Source: Paramacrobiotus metropolitanus
Taxonomy: Eukaryota; Tardigrada; Eutardigrada; Parachela; Macrobiotidae
Assembly: GCF_019649055.1 (NCBI RefSeq)
Contig: NW_026570330.1
Location: 62,001 to 126,000, forward strand
Length of the DNA: 64,000 bases
Direction: 5' to 3'
Shown here one piece after another: positions 20,242 to 30,946 of this stretch (the first letter of the stretch is position 1; every line of letters begins with the position of its first letter). The notes under the pieces are model-generated. The model was not told the origin of the DNA. It did not search any database and was given only the letters and a program-made list of their open reading frames with translations. The translations under genes were made by a program, and so were the position numbers.

Positions 20242-20520
20242 ATGATGCCGCAACGCTGCGTGATGTTTGTCTGTTTAGCTATTTGGGCGACGACGGTGTT
20301 CGTAGTCTGCAGCAGGGCCACTACTCTACCCGATGGCTCGAGCACCACGCTTCCGGACACGCCGCACCCAGGCGTCCTCAATGTTGCCCATCATGGTCAC
20401 TCATCTCCCGGTCGTGACGGATCCGCGCGCGTCTTCACCGGGCCCGATGCATCTCCTGAAATGGCTCAGTTTCGAAAGGATTTTTTGAACGCATTCCCCA
20501 TAAGACTGCCGGGCCAGTGA
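20242..20520 (+). CDS. PIR-1: small secreted peptide precursor of an unrecognised family
   Basis: 92 residues. A signal peptide of about 25 residues, a short Thr/Pro-rich segment (TLPDTPHPGVLNVAHHG), then a conserved C-terminal block SPGRDGSARVFTGPD and ASPEMAQFRKDFLNAFPIRL ending PGQ. It has no cysteine knot; its two Cys are in the signal region. Two paralogues (34241-34519 and 45893-46153) share the C-terminal block. Each sits head-to-head with a subfamily A ICK gene, suggesting co-expression. It could be a peptide hormone or a defence or venom component. I do not recognise it. Confidence 0.8.
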   Translation: MMPQRCVMFVCLAIWATTVFVVCSRATTLPDGSSTTLPDTPHPGVLNVAHHGHSSPGRDGSARVFTGPDASPEMAQFRKDFLNAFPIRLPGQ

Positions 20521-21645
20521 TGTCTGTTCCACGACTTTACAGCAATATATCGATCTTATCGGGAACTAAAAGTGGATGCCTCGTTTTCAGTTTGCCAGTT
20601 CGCAAATTTAAGTATCTGTTAGAGTTACATGACCTTTGCGTTAACCCATGTCTGATATATCTTAAATTCCATTTTATGTGCGGGGAATTCTTGAGCGCTG
20701 ATGTTGGTATGTTGTTGGTTTTATTACGACCTTTTAGAAGTTCACTAAACAAAGTAAACTTAAGTTTGTACTCGTATGTCTGATTCTGTTAACGTGTGAT
20801 AAATCCCACGGTCCGTGCCACATTGCAACAGTTTTGCATAACGACCAAACATACTGGATTCTGGTGGGCAGTTAGGCTCCAGTTTACCAAGAAGACTGTG
20901 TTACCAAATAAAATTAATACTAATACAATCTCACACTTCAACTAGAGTAGTCCTCAAACCGTACACACAGACGATGAAACAGTCTGGTTCAACATAAGAC
21001 ACTGAGCAAGCAATTTAACCTCGCAGTAATAATGTTTCGAACGAATATAATATTGTTTCGAATATAATAGTTTCAAACGATCTGCGCTATAATAATTTTG
21101 AAAGCGCGTTAATGCTGGGCTATAACATCCAATAATTCTGCACACTTTTTACGTTCGTACGAAGAGGTAAGGTTTTACTTGTTGCTCTTAACTCTTATTG
21201 CGTGAATAAAAAAGTAAAACCAACTGCGAAGTATTGTATTATGTATGGTTTAATGTTACGTTAAATTTTATTACTTACTTGTTGTTAACCCTAGGCAGCC
21301 AGTATTTGTACTGACTGCTACGTATACTTAAGTACGTGGTAACAGAACATATTGGTAACCAAGACTTGGTTACCGAATTGAGAGCAACAAGTATAACCTT
21401 ATCTCTTCGTAAAACCTTAAACGATACCTCTTACCTTAAGTCACGAATAAGAAAAGTTATAATAGAGGAATACACGCGACCGGGAAGTCGTTCATATACA
21501 CACCAATAGAGCTAAACGCTTTCACGCACGAATACATAACGTCCTCGTTTTATTCATATTTCTCTTCACTGGTTACTGAACATCAGGTGCGTACAAGTCT
21601 GTTAAAGCATCATCATGGATTCACGGCCGACATATTATACAAAAT
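20521..21645. other. Intergenic region holding a MITE
   Basis: Apart from the TA-flanked inverted-repeat element at 21160-21409 I see no gene. Confidence 0.5.
21160..21409. mobile_element. MITE, TA target site (Tc1/mariner-like)
   Basis: Terminal inverted repeats of about 29 bp, starting CGAAGAGGTAAGGTTTTACT and ending with its near-complement (AACCTTATCTCTTCG). TA lies on each side (21158-21159, 21410-21411). 250 bp, with no ORF. Confidence 0.65.
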
Positions 21646-22050
21646 CTAAATACAGACGCCATGTTGACCGACCACTGCCACGTAGCAGATGCCGTTGCAG
21701 CAGTGCTCGTCGGCGTAGCAGTAGTTGTTGATGTGCAAGCACTCCGCGCGCTTCCGCCGCCCGTGACTGCGCCGCTCGAAGCCAGCGCTGCCGCCCGCGG
21801 AGGGACGCCCGCTAATATCGATGTACACACTGCCTCCTTGACCTCCGTAACCGATTCCGCCATTGGCGACGTTGTGGTTGGATCCTCCTCCGCCGCCTCC
21901 GTTTCCACTGCCACTACCGGACAAAGCCGTCAGGATGCCCAGTCCTACTCCCCCAGCAACCGTTCCCCACGCGTCACACACCAACAGATGCCCGCAAATC
22001 AACAGATACAGCACCGACACGGCGCCAGCCATCGACATTCCGGAATGCAT
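21646..22050 (-). CDS. ICK-5: subfamily B cysteine-knot peptide precursor
   Basis: 134 residues from the Met at 22050 (MHSGMSMAG), the ATG that places the hydrophobic signal (VLYLLICGHLLVCDAWG) properly. An upstream in-frame extension is unlikely to be used. The B-type segment GTVAGGVGLGILTALSGSG precedes a Gly linker, SVYIDISGR, the HGRRKR site and the canonical knot. The residue after the first Cys is Leu, not Arg. It is divergent from ICK-6 with 697 bp between. TTTTTATC near 22209-22216 on the plus strand is the minus-strand TATA-like box. Confidence 0.9.
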   Translation of the reverse strand: MHSGMSMAGAVSVLYLLICGHLLVCDAWGTVAGGVGLGILTALSGSGSGNGGGGGGSNHNVANGGIGYGGQGGSVYIDISGRPSAGGSAGFERRSHGRRKRAECLHINNYCYADEHCCNGICYVAVVGQHGVCI

Positions 22051-22747
22051 AGTGAATGAAAACTGAGAATTGTGCAGGAGAAGAAAATTAGCTGTAAATC
22101 GCTCCACACCCACTCGACGCCACGAATAGTGTTGCTATAAATTTTGGAAGTAGTTTAATATATTTTTGTAAATCGTTCTTCAAAGTGCGAGTCAGTGTTG
22201 CTAAGAAGTGGCTTTTTATCTGGAGAAAACCAGGACCTGGGCGTGAGCACGAAAACCAGGACCTGGGCGTGAATCACCGCGTGAATAATTCAAATAAACG
22301 CATTTCAGCTTACCTGTATATCACGCGATAATTTCGCACGCGTTCCCAGAGATTTCAGATAACCGTGAGAAATGTGCAACATTGCTAGCGTACTTGTAGA
22401 CAGCTCGTACTTCCGGTAATAACCAGCTGTATTTCGAATGATACCGCTGATTACGGAGCATTGCTCATTGCACTGATACAGCGTAGAGTCGTAGACCGGT
22501 AAGTGGTCGCATCTAATTGATTAACGATCGCGTGACGTACTAGCGCATGTGCCTACAGATAAAATCATTTTTCCACGGAAGTGACGCAAAACAGGAGAAT
22601 GAGGGAGTACGGGTAACGGTGTATTTAAACAACTGCCCGATTAGCCGCTTCAGTTACTTGGCAGTTTTAATAGTCATTTCTTTTGAGCAGCATTTACGAC
22701 TATTAAAGTCCGTAATCAATCCAGCACTGTTTAGTCTGCTTTTAAAG
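22051..22747. promoter_or_regulatory. Shared promoter of ICK-5 and ICK-6
   Basis: 697 bp. The module GATAACCGTGAGAAATGTGC followed by AACA (about 22358-22382) also occurs in the ICK-7/8 spacer and, inverted, in the ICK-9/10 spacer. The word ACCAGGACCTGGGCGTGA is tandemly duplicated near 22230-22272. TATTTAAA near 22622 precedes ICK-6 by about 125 bp. Confidence 0.6.
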
Positions 22748-23161
22748 ATGGATTTGCGATTGCTCAATCTACAGATAGTCGGTATTGCGACGCTATGTTT
22801 ATGCTCTTTTTATATTGACCAAAGTAGTGCTTTCGATTTTTCCAAAATGGTTGGGATCGGCTCCGGATTGACGACCATCGGGAACGCCTTCAAGGGCAAC
22901 GGAGGAGGCGGAGGGGGAGGGGGTTCCAATAGCAACGTGGCACACGGCGGTTCCGGATACGGAGGAGGCGGAGGCAGTGTGTACATCGACATGAGCGGGC
23001 GTCCCTCCGCGGGCGGCAGCGCAGGCTTCGAGCGGCGCAGTCACGGACGGCGGAAGCGCGCGGAATGCCGGCACATCAACAACTACTGCTACGCCGACGA
23101 GCACTGCTGCAACGGCATCTGCTACGTCCCCGTCGTCGGCCAACACGGCGTTTGCATTTAG
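22748..23161 (+). CDS. ICK-6: subfamily A cysteine-knot peptide precursor
   Basis: 137 residues from 22748 (MDLRLLNL). The signal ends near QSSA, followed by FDFSKMVGIGSGLTT. The glycine tract is long, and the block before SVYIDMSGR is GGGGG instead of GGQGG. The mature knot is canonical (AECRHINNYCYADE, HCCNGICYVPVVGQ). It is very similar to ICK-9 (same MDLRLL start). AATAAA lies about 25 bp after the stop. Confidence 0.92.
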   Translation: MDLRLLNLQIVGIATLCLCSFYIDQSSAFDFSKMVGIGSGLTTIGNAFKGNGGGGGGGGSNSNVAHGGSGYGGGGGSVYIDMSGRPSAGGSAGFERRSHGRRKRAECRHINNYCYADEHCCNGICYVPVVGQHGVCI

Positions 23162-24701
23162 GCATTTAGACAAACTTGTTCATTTAATAAAGTTTAATAC
23201 AGACATTTATGTATCAATGTACCATAATGGAATCAGCAAATACAAAGTTTGTGGATATTAACCATTGACTGCTCAGTGTGGTTGTCTTTGGTCGCATCAT
23301 AATAAAAGCAGCAAGAAGAAAACAGCAAGCAGCGTTTTACGGTTTCGGTTCATATTTTTATGGGTTCTTAAGCGCGTACTATTACTACGCTTTCGAACAG
23401 TACATTTTGTCTATTAAAGCTGTCCTCCCTGTTGCGATTACTTGCTCTGACTGACCACCATACATGGAGTTCCTGGCTCTAAAGGATGGAAGGTGACCTC
23501 ATGGGTCTTCTTCCATCCTACATAGAGTAACTCTTTGGAAGCGCTGCAAAGCTAATTAGAGTCAAGATGCTTCACCATTTCGTCCACAAATTATGTACGT
23601 GCATCGAGTTCTCGACCACTCGAGTAGGGATGCGAGGAGCTTCGGCTGCGCTTTCAGGTCGTGTGCGGTATCCGCTTTCATATCATTTACCCTCCCGTTC
23701 GCAGTGTCCCTGCTTGCCGCAGTTCTTGCAGGCGAGCTCCTTCACCCATTCCGTCCTGGTCTGCTGGGTGAAGCCGCAACCGTCGCATACGCTTCCGGTG
23801 CCTCCACCCGCAAGGGCCGCCTATCGGGGCCGGCGCCGCGCCACGCCTGTCGGCCACGTCCGCTGCCACGGTTTCTGCTTCGCGCGCCACCACCACGGCG
23901 CCCGTTGTCCACGCGAGCCACATGAAGCGCCATATTGCCTTTCCTGCTGCTCTTCCGGAGTTCGCCCTCCTTGCAGATCTATGGAGCCTTCGCCATTGTT
24001 TTGTAGGCTTGCGATTGTAGGTAATGGCGCGTAGCGTCGCTGGCGATTCCGTTCAGGAAATTGCGCACATTTTCTCCTTGAGCACGACAGGGAAGTCGTC
24101 CGGATTGCCCGGAAGACGGGGAATAACGTCTTTCCAGCACTGACGCCGAGTTAGTCCAGTAAGAGGCACTTCTGCTCCTCAGTGCCATTGACCTTGCAGA
24201 GCCTAACGTAGTTGCTGAACTGAAAATGCCAACACCGCCAGGTCGTCTTGGACAGTTCAGACTCAATCAGGACAGATTTAGCATTCTCGCTGAATGTCAT
24301 AGGGCTTGCTGTCGGCGTCGGGTCAGGTATTGCGATAAAAAGGTGGACCGCGTGAGGTCGTAAGACTTCATGCCAGTTTGTCACGACGTGGAGAAATAAT
24401 TGAGTCTTTACTGAAACACGTAGGGTGGTTAGTAATATGTTCAGCGAGCCAAAAAATACAGCTGAACGCGGTTCCTGTGTGAAAGGCCACATGCGCATCT
24501 GACACTTTACTATTCTGCTTTATTTATTTGAAAAAATGACCTACGCAAAAGCACGGAATCAGAAGTGTAGTTAAGAGGTACATAGAGCATCAAACACTGA
24601 GTAAACTGATACAATGCTTAACTGGAAAATGTGAATACCTTATTGCAAAGCACAGAATGCAACAGTAGCGATACAGAGACCACTAAGAAATCAGAAGACT
24701 T
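23162..24701. other. Intergenic region with a decayed retroelement
   Basis: It holds the gag fragment at about 23690-24300 and, near 23500-23580, a word (AGCGCTGCAAAGCT and a GATGCTTCACCATTT tail) that recurs inverted near 26840-26900. That may be the end of a dispersed element. Confidence 0.45.
23690..24300 (-). pseudogene. Decayed retrotransposon gag fragment
   Basis: Read on the minus strand, the 24300 end encodes a gag-like helix pattern (TWRCWHFQFSNYVRLC, then EEQKCLLLDSLG), which fits the W-x2-W-x3-F-x2-Y...LL-x2-LG signature of gypsy Gag. About 400 bp on is a zinc-knuckle-like piece (ACKNCGKQGHCE) near 23705-23740. Frames are broken between them and there is no LTR or pol nearby. Confidence 0.5.
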
Positions 24702-25091
24702 TTAGATGCAGACGCCGTCTTGGCCGACGATGGGAGCGTAGCAGATGCCGTTGCAGCAGTGTTCGTCGACGTAGCAGTAGTTGTTGATGTGCCGGCATTC
24801 CGCGCGCTTCCGCCGTCCGTGACTGCGCCGCTCGAAGCCAGCGCTGCCGCCCGCGGAAGGACGCCCACTCATGTCGATGTAAACGCTGCCACCTTGACCT
24901 CCATAGCCAATGCCGCCGTGTGCGACGTTGCGGTTGGATCCGCCTCCGCCGCCTCCGTTTCCGCTGCCACTCCCGGATAACGCAGTCAGGATACCCAGTC
25001 CCACTCCCCCCCCGGCCACCGTCCTTAACGCATCATAAACCAGGAAGTGTCCGCAAACTAACAGATACACCACCGATCGGACGCCCGCCAT
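24702..25091 (-). CDS. ICK-7: subfamily B cysteine-knot peptide precursor
   Basis: 129 residues from the Met at 25091 (MAGVRSVVYLL). Comparison with ICK-5 shows that the ancestral start (MHSG) lies just upstream but is now out of frame, so the start appears to have moved to the internal ATG, shortening the signal. The cleavage site is intact. The mature part differs at YVDE and YAPIVGQDGVC, where Asp replaces the usual His. It is divergent from ICK-8 with 721 bp between, and a TATATAAA box faces the gene near 25340. Confidence 0.88.
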   Translation of the reverse strand: MAGVRSVVYLLVCGHFLVYDALRTVAGGGVGLGILTALSGSGSGNGGGGGGSNRNVAHGGIGYGGQGGSVYIDMSGRPSAGGSAGFERRSHGRRKRAECRHINNYCYVDEHCCNGICYAPIVGQDGVCI

Positions 25092-25812
25092 TGATATCCG
25101 GAATGCATTGTGGAATTTGAGAGGTGAAGTACAGTAACTGTTGTACGAGTGATGGATATAAAATAGCTTATCTAGCTAGTAAAATATAATAGCTTATCCA
25201 GTGATGGATAAGCTATTATCCATCGCTGGATTATCCATCCTGCTACCAGTACCGTTGTAAAATTAATTAATAGTTAACCGTGTTTCTATAGTGCTGAGGT
25301 CGAGAAAGTGGAACGGGTTTATGAACAGAAAGTTTTTATATAGAGCAAACCAGGAACTGGGTGTGGGCAGAAAATGCAAGCTATCAAATGCGTCATGATT
25401 CAAACAAACGGATATTAATGGGTGTCACGCCGCCCACGTAACCACGTTCAAAGAGATCCGAGATAACTTCGAGAAACCGTGCAACATTACAGATTTCGCT
25501 GTACTTGCGATAGTGATTATTTCTTCCGGTGATTAGATCAGCCCGGTATTTGAGCCGTTAACTGATCGCATCTGATTCGATTAAGATACGCATCTCGAAC
25601 AAGTTAGTGACTACCGATAATACCAGGCCACTGTTTCAACGGAAATGATGCAAAGACTTGAGTCAGCACCGCAAGAAAAGAACGTATTTAAACGAATTTC
25701 AAGCCAAGTGCAGCACAAACTTGAATTATTTGGTTTTCCTGCGTTTCTTCCTCTTTAGCGGCGTATATCCGTATTACAGTTCGCAATCAGAAGAAGGCGA
25801 AGCGCTATTGCG
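25092..25812. promoter_or_regulatory. Shared promoter of ICK-7 and ICK-8
   Basis: 721 bp. A perfect 13-bp-stem hairpin (AATAGCTTATCCA, gtga loop, complement) lies at 25188-25217. The GAGAAACCGTGCAACATTAC module is near 25470. TATTTAAA near 25685 is about 128 bp before ICK-8. Confidence 0.6.
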
Positions 25813-26205
25813 ATGATGGAGTTTCAAATGCGCAACAACGCCGTGGTTTTGGTGCTATGCATCTTAGGTTTCTCCTCCTTAACTGCTGCGGTTTGGAGTC
25901 CTCCTCCCTTCTCACTTAACCCCTTCCCCGGACACCACTGGGTGCCGGTACCAGCGGGAGCGTCGCCCAGCGCTGCCGGCCATTCCAACTCCGCGGGCGG
26001 TGGCAGTGGCTACGGAGGTCATGGAGGCCGTGTCTACCTCGACATGAGCGGCCGCTCTGCGGGCGGCGGCTTCGAGCGGCGCAGTCACGGACGGCGGAAG
26101 CGCGCGGAATGCCGGCACATAAACAACTACTGCTACGCCGACGAGCACTGCTGCAACGGCGTCTGCTACGTCGCCGTCGTCGGCCAACACGGCGTCTGCA
26201 TATAG
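25813..26205 (+). CDS. ICK-8: cysteine-knot peptide precursor with a distinct propeptide
   Basis: 130 residues. The signal (VVLVLCILGFSSLTAAVW) and the following segment (SPPPFSLNPFPGHHW, then Pro/Ala/Ser) match neither subfamily A nor B. From GGHGGRVYLDMSGR onward it rejoins the family: HGRRKR site and canonical knot. This looks like the same mature-peptide cassette joined to another pre-pro region, by recombination, gene conversion or rapid divergence. An in-frame ATG at 25816 could also be the start. Confidence 0.88.
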   Translation: MMEFQMRNNAVVLVLCILGFSSLTAAVWSPPPFSLNPFPGHHWVPVPAGASPSAAGHSNSAGGGSGYGGHGGRVYLDMSGRSAGGGFERRSHGRRKRAECRHINNYCYADEHCCNGVCYVAVVGQHGVCI

Positions 26206-27331
26206 AAGCGTTCTTCTGATTTTCTAGCGATCGTTTTTCTATGCAGTCCTTTTTTACATTTAGACGTTGTGTTTTATTTGATGTTTTTTGTGTAATTTTC
26301 ATGTAGTGCTTTTGCGAAGGCTTTCTCTAAAAACAAGCAGGTGTTGCTAAATAAAAAGGAAACGACCGTGTGTAGATTTTTGGTCTAGTTGGGACTTGTG
26401 CGACATGGCAGCTCATTGAGCTGCCGTAAAACCGATAATCAGGAATTTACAATTAGGAATTATGATGAAGGTTTATAATCGTACAGAGAGGGTTTACGAT
26501 TTCGTATATTACTCCGATTTCAATACTGCAGTTAAATTTTGAACAAATGCTAACGGATGTTATGTCAAATACCGCGTTTCGAAAAAACTTGGCGCTGCGC
26601 GGACTGAAAAGTCTATCATGGAGTCACCAGCGCATTCCCGTGATAAGCGGGGTTACAGAACTTCCGAAATACAGTATTCTATTGCTCAGCTGTCTATTGT
26701 AAGGGTAAGGAAGCGGCAAGAGTGCATGATCCGACAGCGCAGCCGTAGCTCTTCGGATTTCTACTCGTAACAAGAACAAGAACTATCAAAAACTCATAAC
26801 TCCCCACTCCTGACCCACATAATATTATATAATTATTGAACGAAATGGTGAAGCATATCAACGCTGGTTTTGCAGCGCTTCGAGGGAGTTTCTAGGTGTG
26901 TAGGACAGTAGAATGGAAAAAAGACCTTGTGGTAAGCCAGTCAGAACAGGTAATCACAACAGCGTGAACATCTTAGACAAAATATATACTGTATACTGCT
27001 CGAAAGCGCAGTGATGGTAACAGTATCAAAAGATAATTCCTTTAAACGCTGTTTGATTTTCCTTGCTGTTCTTATTACAGAGCGACCAATGACAACCACA
27101 CTCAGCCTCGAAAAAAAAGGAATAAAGAGTTTATACTGGGTAACATTAAGAAAAAGATTTCGTACAACAAGTCAACGTCGCTTCAACACAGAGCACACTT
27201 CGGCAAGCTTCTGCCCAATGCAGAGCGTTAAATAAATATCCATAAACATCGCTGGATGATTAGCATTATGGTACATGGATACTCGCAACACGAATATCTC
27301 TCAACAAGTCGTCATCATAGAACGCAAAGGC
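26206..27331. other. Intergenic region
   Basis: I see no gene. Near 26840-26900 is the inverted copy of the dispersed word found at about 23500-23580. Confidence 0.4.
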
Positions 27332-27733
27332 CTAAATACACACTCCGTGTTGACCTGTGACGGGGACGTAGCAGATGCCGTTGCAGCAGTGTTCGTCGGC
27401 GTAGCAGTAGTTGTTGATGTGCCGGCATTCCGCGCGCTTCCGCCGTCCGTGACTGCGTCGCTCGAAGCCCGCGCTGCCGCCCGCGGAGGGACGCCCACTC
27501 ATGTCGATGTACACACTGCCTCCTTGTCCTCCGTATCCGGAACCGCCGTGTGCCACGTTGCTATTGGATCCTCCTCCGCCTCCGCCTCCTCCGTTGCCCT
27601 TGAAAGCGTTCCCGATGGTCGTCAATCCGGAGCCGATGCCCACCATTTTGGAAAAATCTAAAGCACTACTGGTGTGAATATAAAAAGCGCACAGCATTGC
27701 AACACCAACTACACTGAGCAATCGCAAATCCAT
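27332..27733 (-). CDS. ICK-9: subfamily A cysteine-knot peptide precursor
   Basis: 133 residues starting MDLRLLSVVG. The signal ends near TSSA, followed by LDFSKMVGIGSGLTT. Nine consecutive Gly precede SNSNVAHGG. The cleavage site and mature knot are canonical (YVPVTGQHGVC). It is a close sister of ICK-6. It is divergent from ICK-10 with 687 bp between, and a TATTTAAG box faces the gene near 27865. Confidence 0.92.
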   Translation of the reverse strand: MDLRLLSVVGVAMLCAFYIHTSSALDFSKMVGIGSGLTTIGNAFKGNGGGGGGGGSNSNVAHGGSGYGGQGGSVYIDMSGRPSAGGSAGFERRSHGRRKRAECRHINNYCYADEHCCNGICYVPVTGQHGVCI

Positions 27734-28420
27734 TTTTAAAACAGTATTTGCTTATTAATACGGTCACGAATACTCGTAAATGCCGCTAAAGAAGTAAAAC
27801 TGTGAACAACCTTAGTAATTGATAACTGAAGCGTGTACAGCAGCTTAAGGGTGTGTAAAACTTAAATACACCCTTACACATACTCCCTCATTCTCCTTTT
27901 TTGCGCCATTTCCGTTGAAAAAAGAGTTTTTTCATGTAAGCACATGCGCTAATGCGTGATGTGCACGTTAATCGATCAGATGCGATCAGTTGACGGTCTA
28001 CGCTCCGTAATGAGTGGTATTGATCATAGTACAGCTGGTTGTTACCCAAAGCACGATTTGTATACCGGTACTTGTGCGGTGGTTCTGTTGCACATTTCTC
28101 ACGGTTATCATAAATCTGTGTGAACTTGAGTGACGTTATCGCGTAACATAAGCTAACATGCGCTTATTTGAAGTACTGACGCACTGGATCACTCAGATTT
28201 TTCGCCATTTTGGAGACACTTCCTAATTGGTGTTCACGCCCAGTTCCTGGTGTTCTCCAAATAAAAAGGCGCATTTGGCGACACAGTTTCGCACTTTGAG
28301 GAACGGTTTTCAAGACATTAACTGCCTACAAAATTTCTAGAAGCAGTATTTGTGGCATCCAGCACGGGTTAAGACCGTTAATCGATTTACGGCTGATTTT
28401 ATCCTCAGCAAAATTCCATA
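27734..28420. promoter_or_regulatory. Shared promoter of ICK-9 and ICK-10
   Basis: 687 bp. The TGTTGCACATTTCTCACGGT module (28085-28107) is the inverted copy of the one in the ICK-5/6 spacer. CCAGTTCCTGG near 28238 parallels the ACCAGGACCTGG word of that spacer. AAATAAAAAG near 28259 precedes ICK-10 by about 160 bp. Confidence 0.6.
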
Positions 28421-28819
28421 ATGCAGTTCGGGATGTCGTTGGCAAGCACCGTATCCGTGGTGTATTTGTTGGTTTGCGGGCATCTGCTGGTGTGTGACGC
28501 ATGGGGAACAGTTGCTGGAGGAGTGGGATTGGGCATCCTGACTGCGTTATCCGGAAGCGGCAGTGGAAACGGAGGCGGAGGATCCAACCACAACGTCGCC
28601 CATGGCGGAATCGGTTACGGAGGACAGGGAGGCAACGTCTACATCGATATGAGCGGCCGATCACCCGCGGGCGGCAGCGCTGGCTTCGAGCGGCGCAGTC
28701 ACGGACGGCGGAAGCGAGCGGAGTGCCGGCACATCAACAACTACTGCTACGCCGACGAGCACTGCTGCAACGGCGTCTGCTACGTCCCCGTCGTCGGACA
28801 GCACGGCGTCTGTATTTAG
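28421..28819 (+). CDS. ICK-10: subfamily B cysteine-knot peptide precursor
   Basis: 132 residues from 28421 (MQFGMSLASTV). Signal VVYLLVCGHLLVCDAWG, then the B-type segment. The Gly linker is shorter than in ICK-5. GGQGGNVYIDMSGR has Asn for the usual Ser. The HGRRKR site and knot are canonical. It is head-to-head with ICK-9. No AATAAA is seen close to the stop. Confidence 0.92.
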   Translation: MQFGMSLASTVSVVYLLVCGHLLVCDAWGTVAGGVGLGILTALSGSGSGNGGGGSNHNVAHGGIGYGGQGGNVYIDMSGRSPAGGSAGFERRSHGRRKRAECRHINNYCYADEHCCNGVCYVPVVGQHGVCI

Positions 28820-29269
28820 ATTTGTGTATTAAAGCGGATGATTGTTTTACCTGTTCTGACCAGCTTACCGTCAGCGTAGCATGACTGCGCACATTAATCG
28901 GAAGCTGGCCATTCTATTTCTAGACCTGATTTTAATTTTCGTTCTGCTTCCGTGCGTTCGAGACGTTCTAATAAAATTAGCCCGGCAATTTGGCCGTATA
29001 CGTAGTGAACTGGTGTTTCTCGATTCTGGTAATCGTAATTATAGCTCATTCGTTGCCTTACATCCTTTTCCAGCCTGAACAGTCACTTATTCCGTAGAAG
29101 CACTGTATAAGCAATCCCAGCTGAGATGCTTTAAGAGCATCGTTTAAGTATGGTCTCCATGATGAGGCTTTGAGTTAGGCTGATGCACACATTATGAGGA
29201 GTATCCAACGAAAAGCAGTACGAATAAAACAGTGAGACTGTGAATATTATTACCAAAAAGAGCCGGCTA
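28820..29269. other. Intergenic region
   Basis: A 65-codon ORF with a hydrophobic start (28881-29078) follows ICK-10. It has no family features and is not called. Confidence 0.4.
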
Positions 29270-30064
29270 CCGATCACTTCGGCCGTTTTCATTTCGGCCG
29301 CGCTCATTTCGGCCAAAGTTTTTCGGCCGCCATTCACTTCGGCAGTGATTCACTTCGTCCGTCATTCATTTCGGCCGCCGATCACTTCAGCCACAGTACC
29401 TTTCGGCCGACGCTCAGTTTGGTTTGATTTACAAGAAAACGATACTTTCGATATAAGTTTGTCGGAAACTTAAAACCGTTTAATCAAAAAAGTGATAGCA
29501 AATGGCCGCGTTCATATCATTTTGCACGCACAATTTGAGTGAGCAATTCTTCCAGTGTTACGGTCACCATCATGTCTCCCTTTGATGACCCGAAGTCACG
29601 ACGCCTACAGGAAAAGTACTGAAAGCTAACCGTAAGACACCAAGAAACATAAAAAATAAAAAGAAGTCTCCATATTATCATGAATCATCTAAGGATAACC
29701 TGAGAATACCGATGACAACAAAAATAATCGAAGAAAACCTAAGAAACCTAAGGAAACCTAAGAAACCTAAGAAACCTAAGAAACCTAAGAAACCTAAGAA
29801 ACCTAAGAAACCTAATAAACCTAATAAACCTAAAAACCTTAGAAAAACCAAAAACCAATGAATTATGAAACCATTTTAAACCTAAAAATCTTAGATAACC
29901 CAAAAAACGTGGGAAATCCAGGAAAACCTAAGATGGCCGAAATGTTCAGTTGCCGAAATGAGCATTGGCCGAATTCAGTGTTGGCCGAAGTGAGCCACGG
30001 CCGAAATGAACGTTGGCCGAAGTGAACCTGTGCGGCCGAAACGTAACGCGGCCGAAGTGATCGG
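29270..30064. mobile_element. Inverted-repeat element made of degenerate GGCCGAA words around a 9-bp minisatellite
   Basis: The left arm (about 29270-29415) is a series of about ten degenerate copies of a 10-14-bp word containing CA(C/T)TTCGGCCG. The right arm (about 29933-30064) is the same word inverted (GGCCGAAGTGA). The outermost 15 bp of the arms match (CCGATCACTTCGGCC and its complement). The centre contains (CCTAAGAAA)n at about 29733-29840. No ORF and no obvious target duplication. Confidence 0.55.
29733..29840. repeat. (CCTAAGAAA)n 9-bp minisatellite
   Basis: About ten near-perfect units, degenerating at the ends. Same unit at about 35893, 48528, 49943, 51759 and 59628. Confidence 0.85.
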
Positions 30065-30384
30065 ACGCGAAAAGGGCCGTATTAGCAACCATGAGTTCCT
30101 ATTTTCAACTGGATCAGAGATGAATAGAGTAACAGAGCAGCAAGACAAGAACTGCCGCTTCACAGTAACATAAACGCCTTCAGATTCATAATTCGATGAT
30201 ACTTCCCACTATTTTCGCGCTTGCAAAATTAATAATTTGCACCGGCTGCAATAAGTCTTTGTCAAGAGCATAAAATTCGTCTGACGCCACGAAGAGCGTA
30301 CGTCACGCTTTTCCAATTCGACAATCCCAATACCATTTCCCAGTAAATTCCACAATTCCACAATATCCCAATACCATTCTGCGT

Positions 30385-30946
30385 AAACTGCGGAAGCCAT
30401 GTGGAAACAAACGGCCATCACGGGCTTTCTTGTTCCAGCAGCAGAGGCAGATGGTCTAGACATACCCAACTAAACGCTGAAACAAAGCGGGCTTTGGAGC
30501 ACGCGGGGTAGCCATGCCAAAGCGAGCCACTCGGACTGTCAGGCAAGGATAACACGCGGCCAGACGGCATGACTCTCGTGCCGGTGCGGGATGGTAAGGC
30601 GCTGGTATGGGACGCTACATGCTGGGACACGGTAGCCGCATCGCATGTCCGGGCAAGTGCGAGTGCATCCGGTAGTGTTGCGCATATGGCCGAAGACGTT
30701 AAACGCCGGAAATACCCCTACGTGGAAAGGATGGGTTACCTGCTTTACGCCCTGGCAGTCGAAACTTTTGGCACATTCGGTTCGGATTTTATGGAGCTCA
30801 TTCGTTTCGCTGGCAGAAAGATTCGCGACGTGACAGGGGAAACCTCGTTCTACTGCGTTTTTGAAGCAGAGATTAAGTCTAGCACTCTAGACTCTAGCTG
30901 TAGTGCACGCCGCTGCTGTGTTGGGCACTATGAATATGCGTCCTAG
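30385..30946 (+). pseudogene. R2-type endonuclease (RLE) fragment of a non-LTR retrotransposon
   Basis: The first part, in another frame, gives a His/Cys piece (NGHHGLSC, then RWSRHTQLN). After breaks near 30500-30560 the frame from about 30559 gives RPDGMTLVP, GKALVWDATCWDT and ETFGTFG. CCHC finger, RPD, D and a later Lys/Tyr box (KRRKYPYVE) fit the restriction-like endonuclease of R2-like elements. No reverse transcriptase is attached. Same domain as the two fragments at 31918 and 32600. Confidence 0.55.

Noticed and set aside
28881-29078. 65-codon ORF with hydrophobic start after ICK-10
   Set aside because: Unsupported by any paralogue or promoter.
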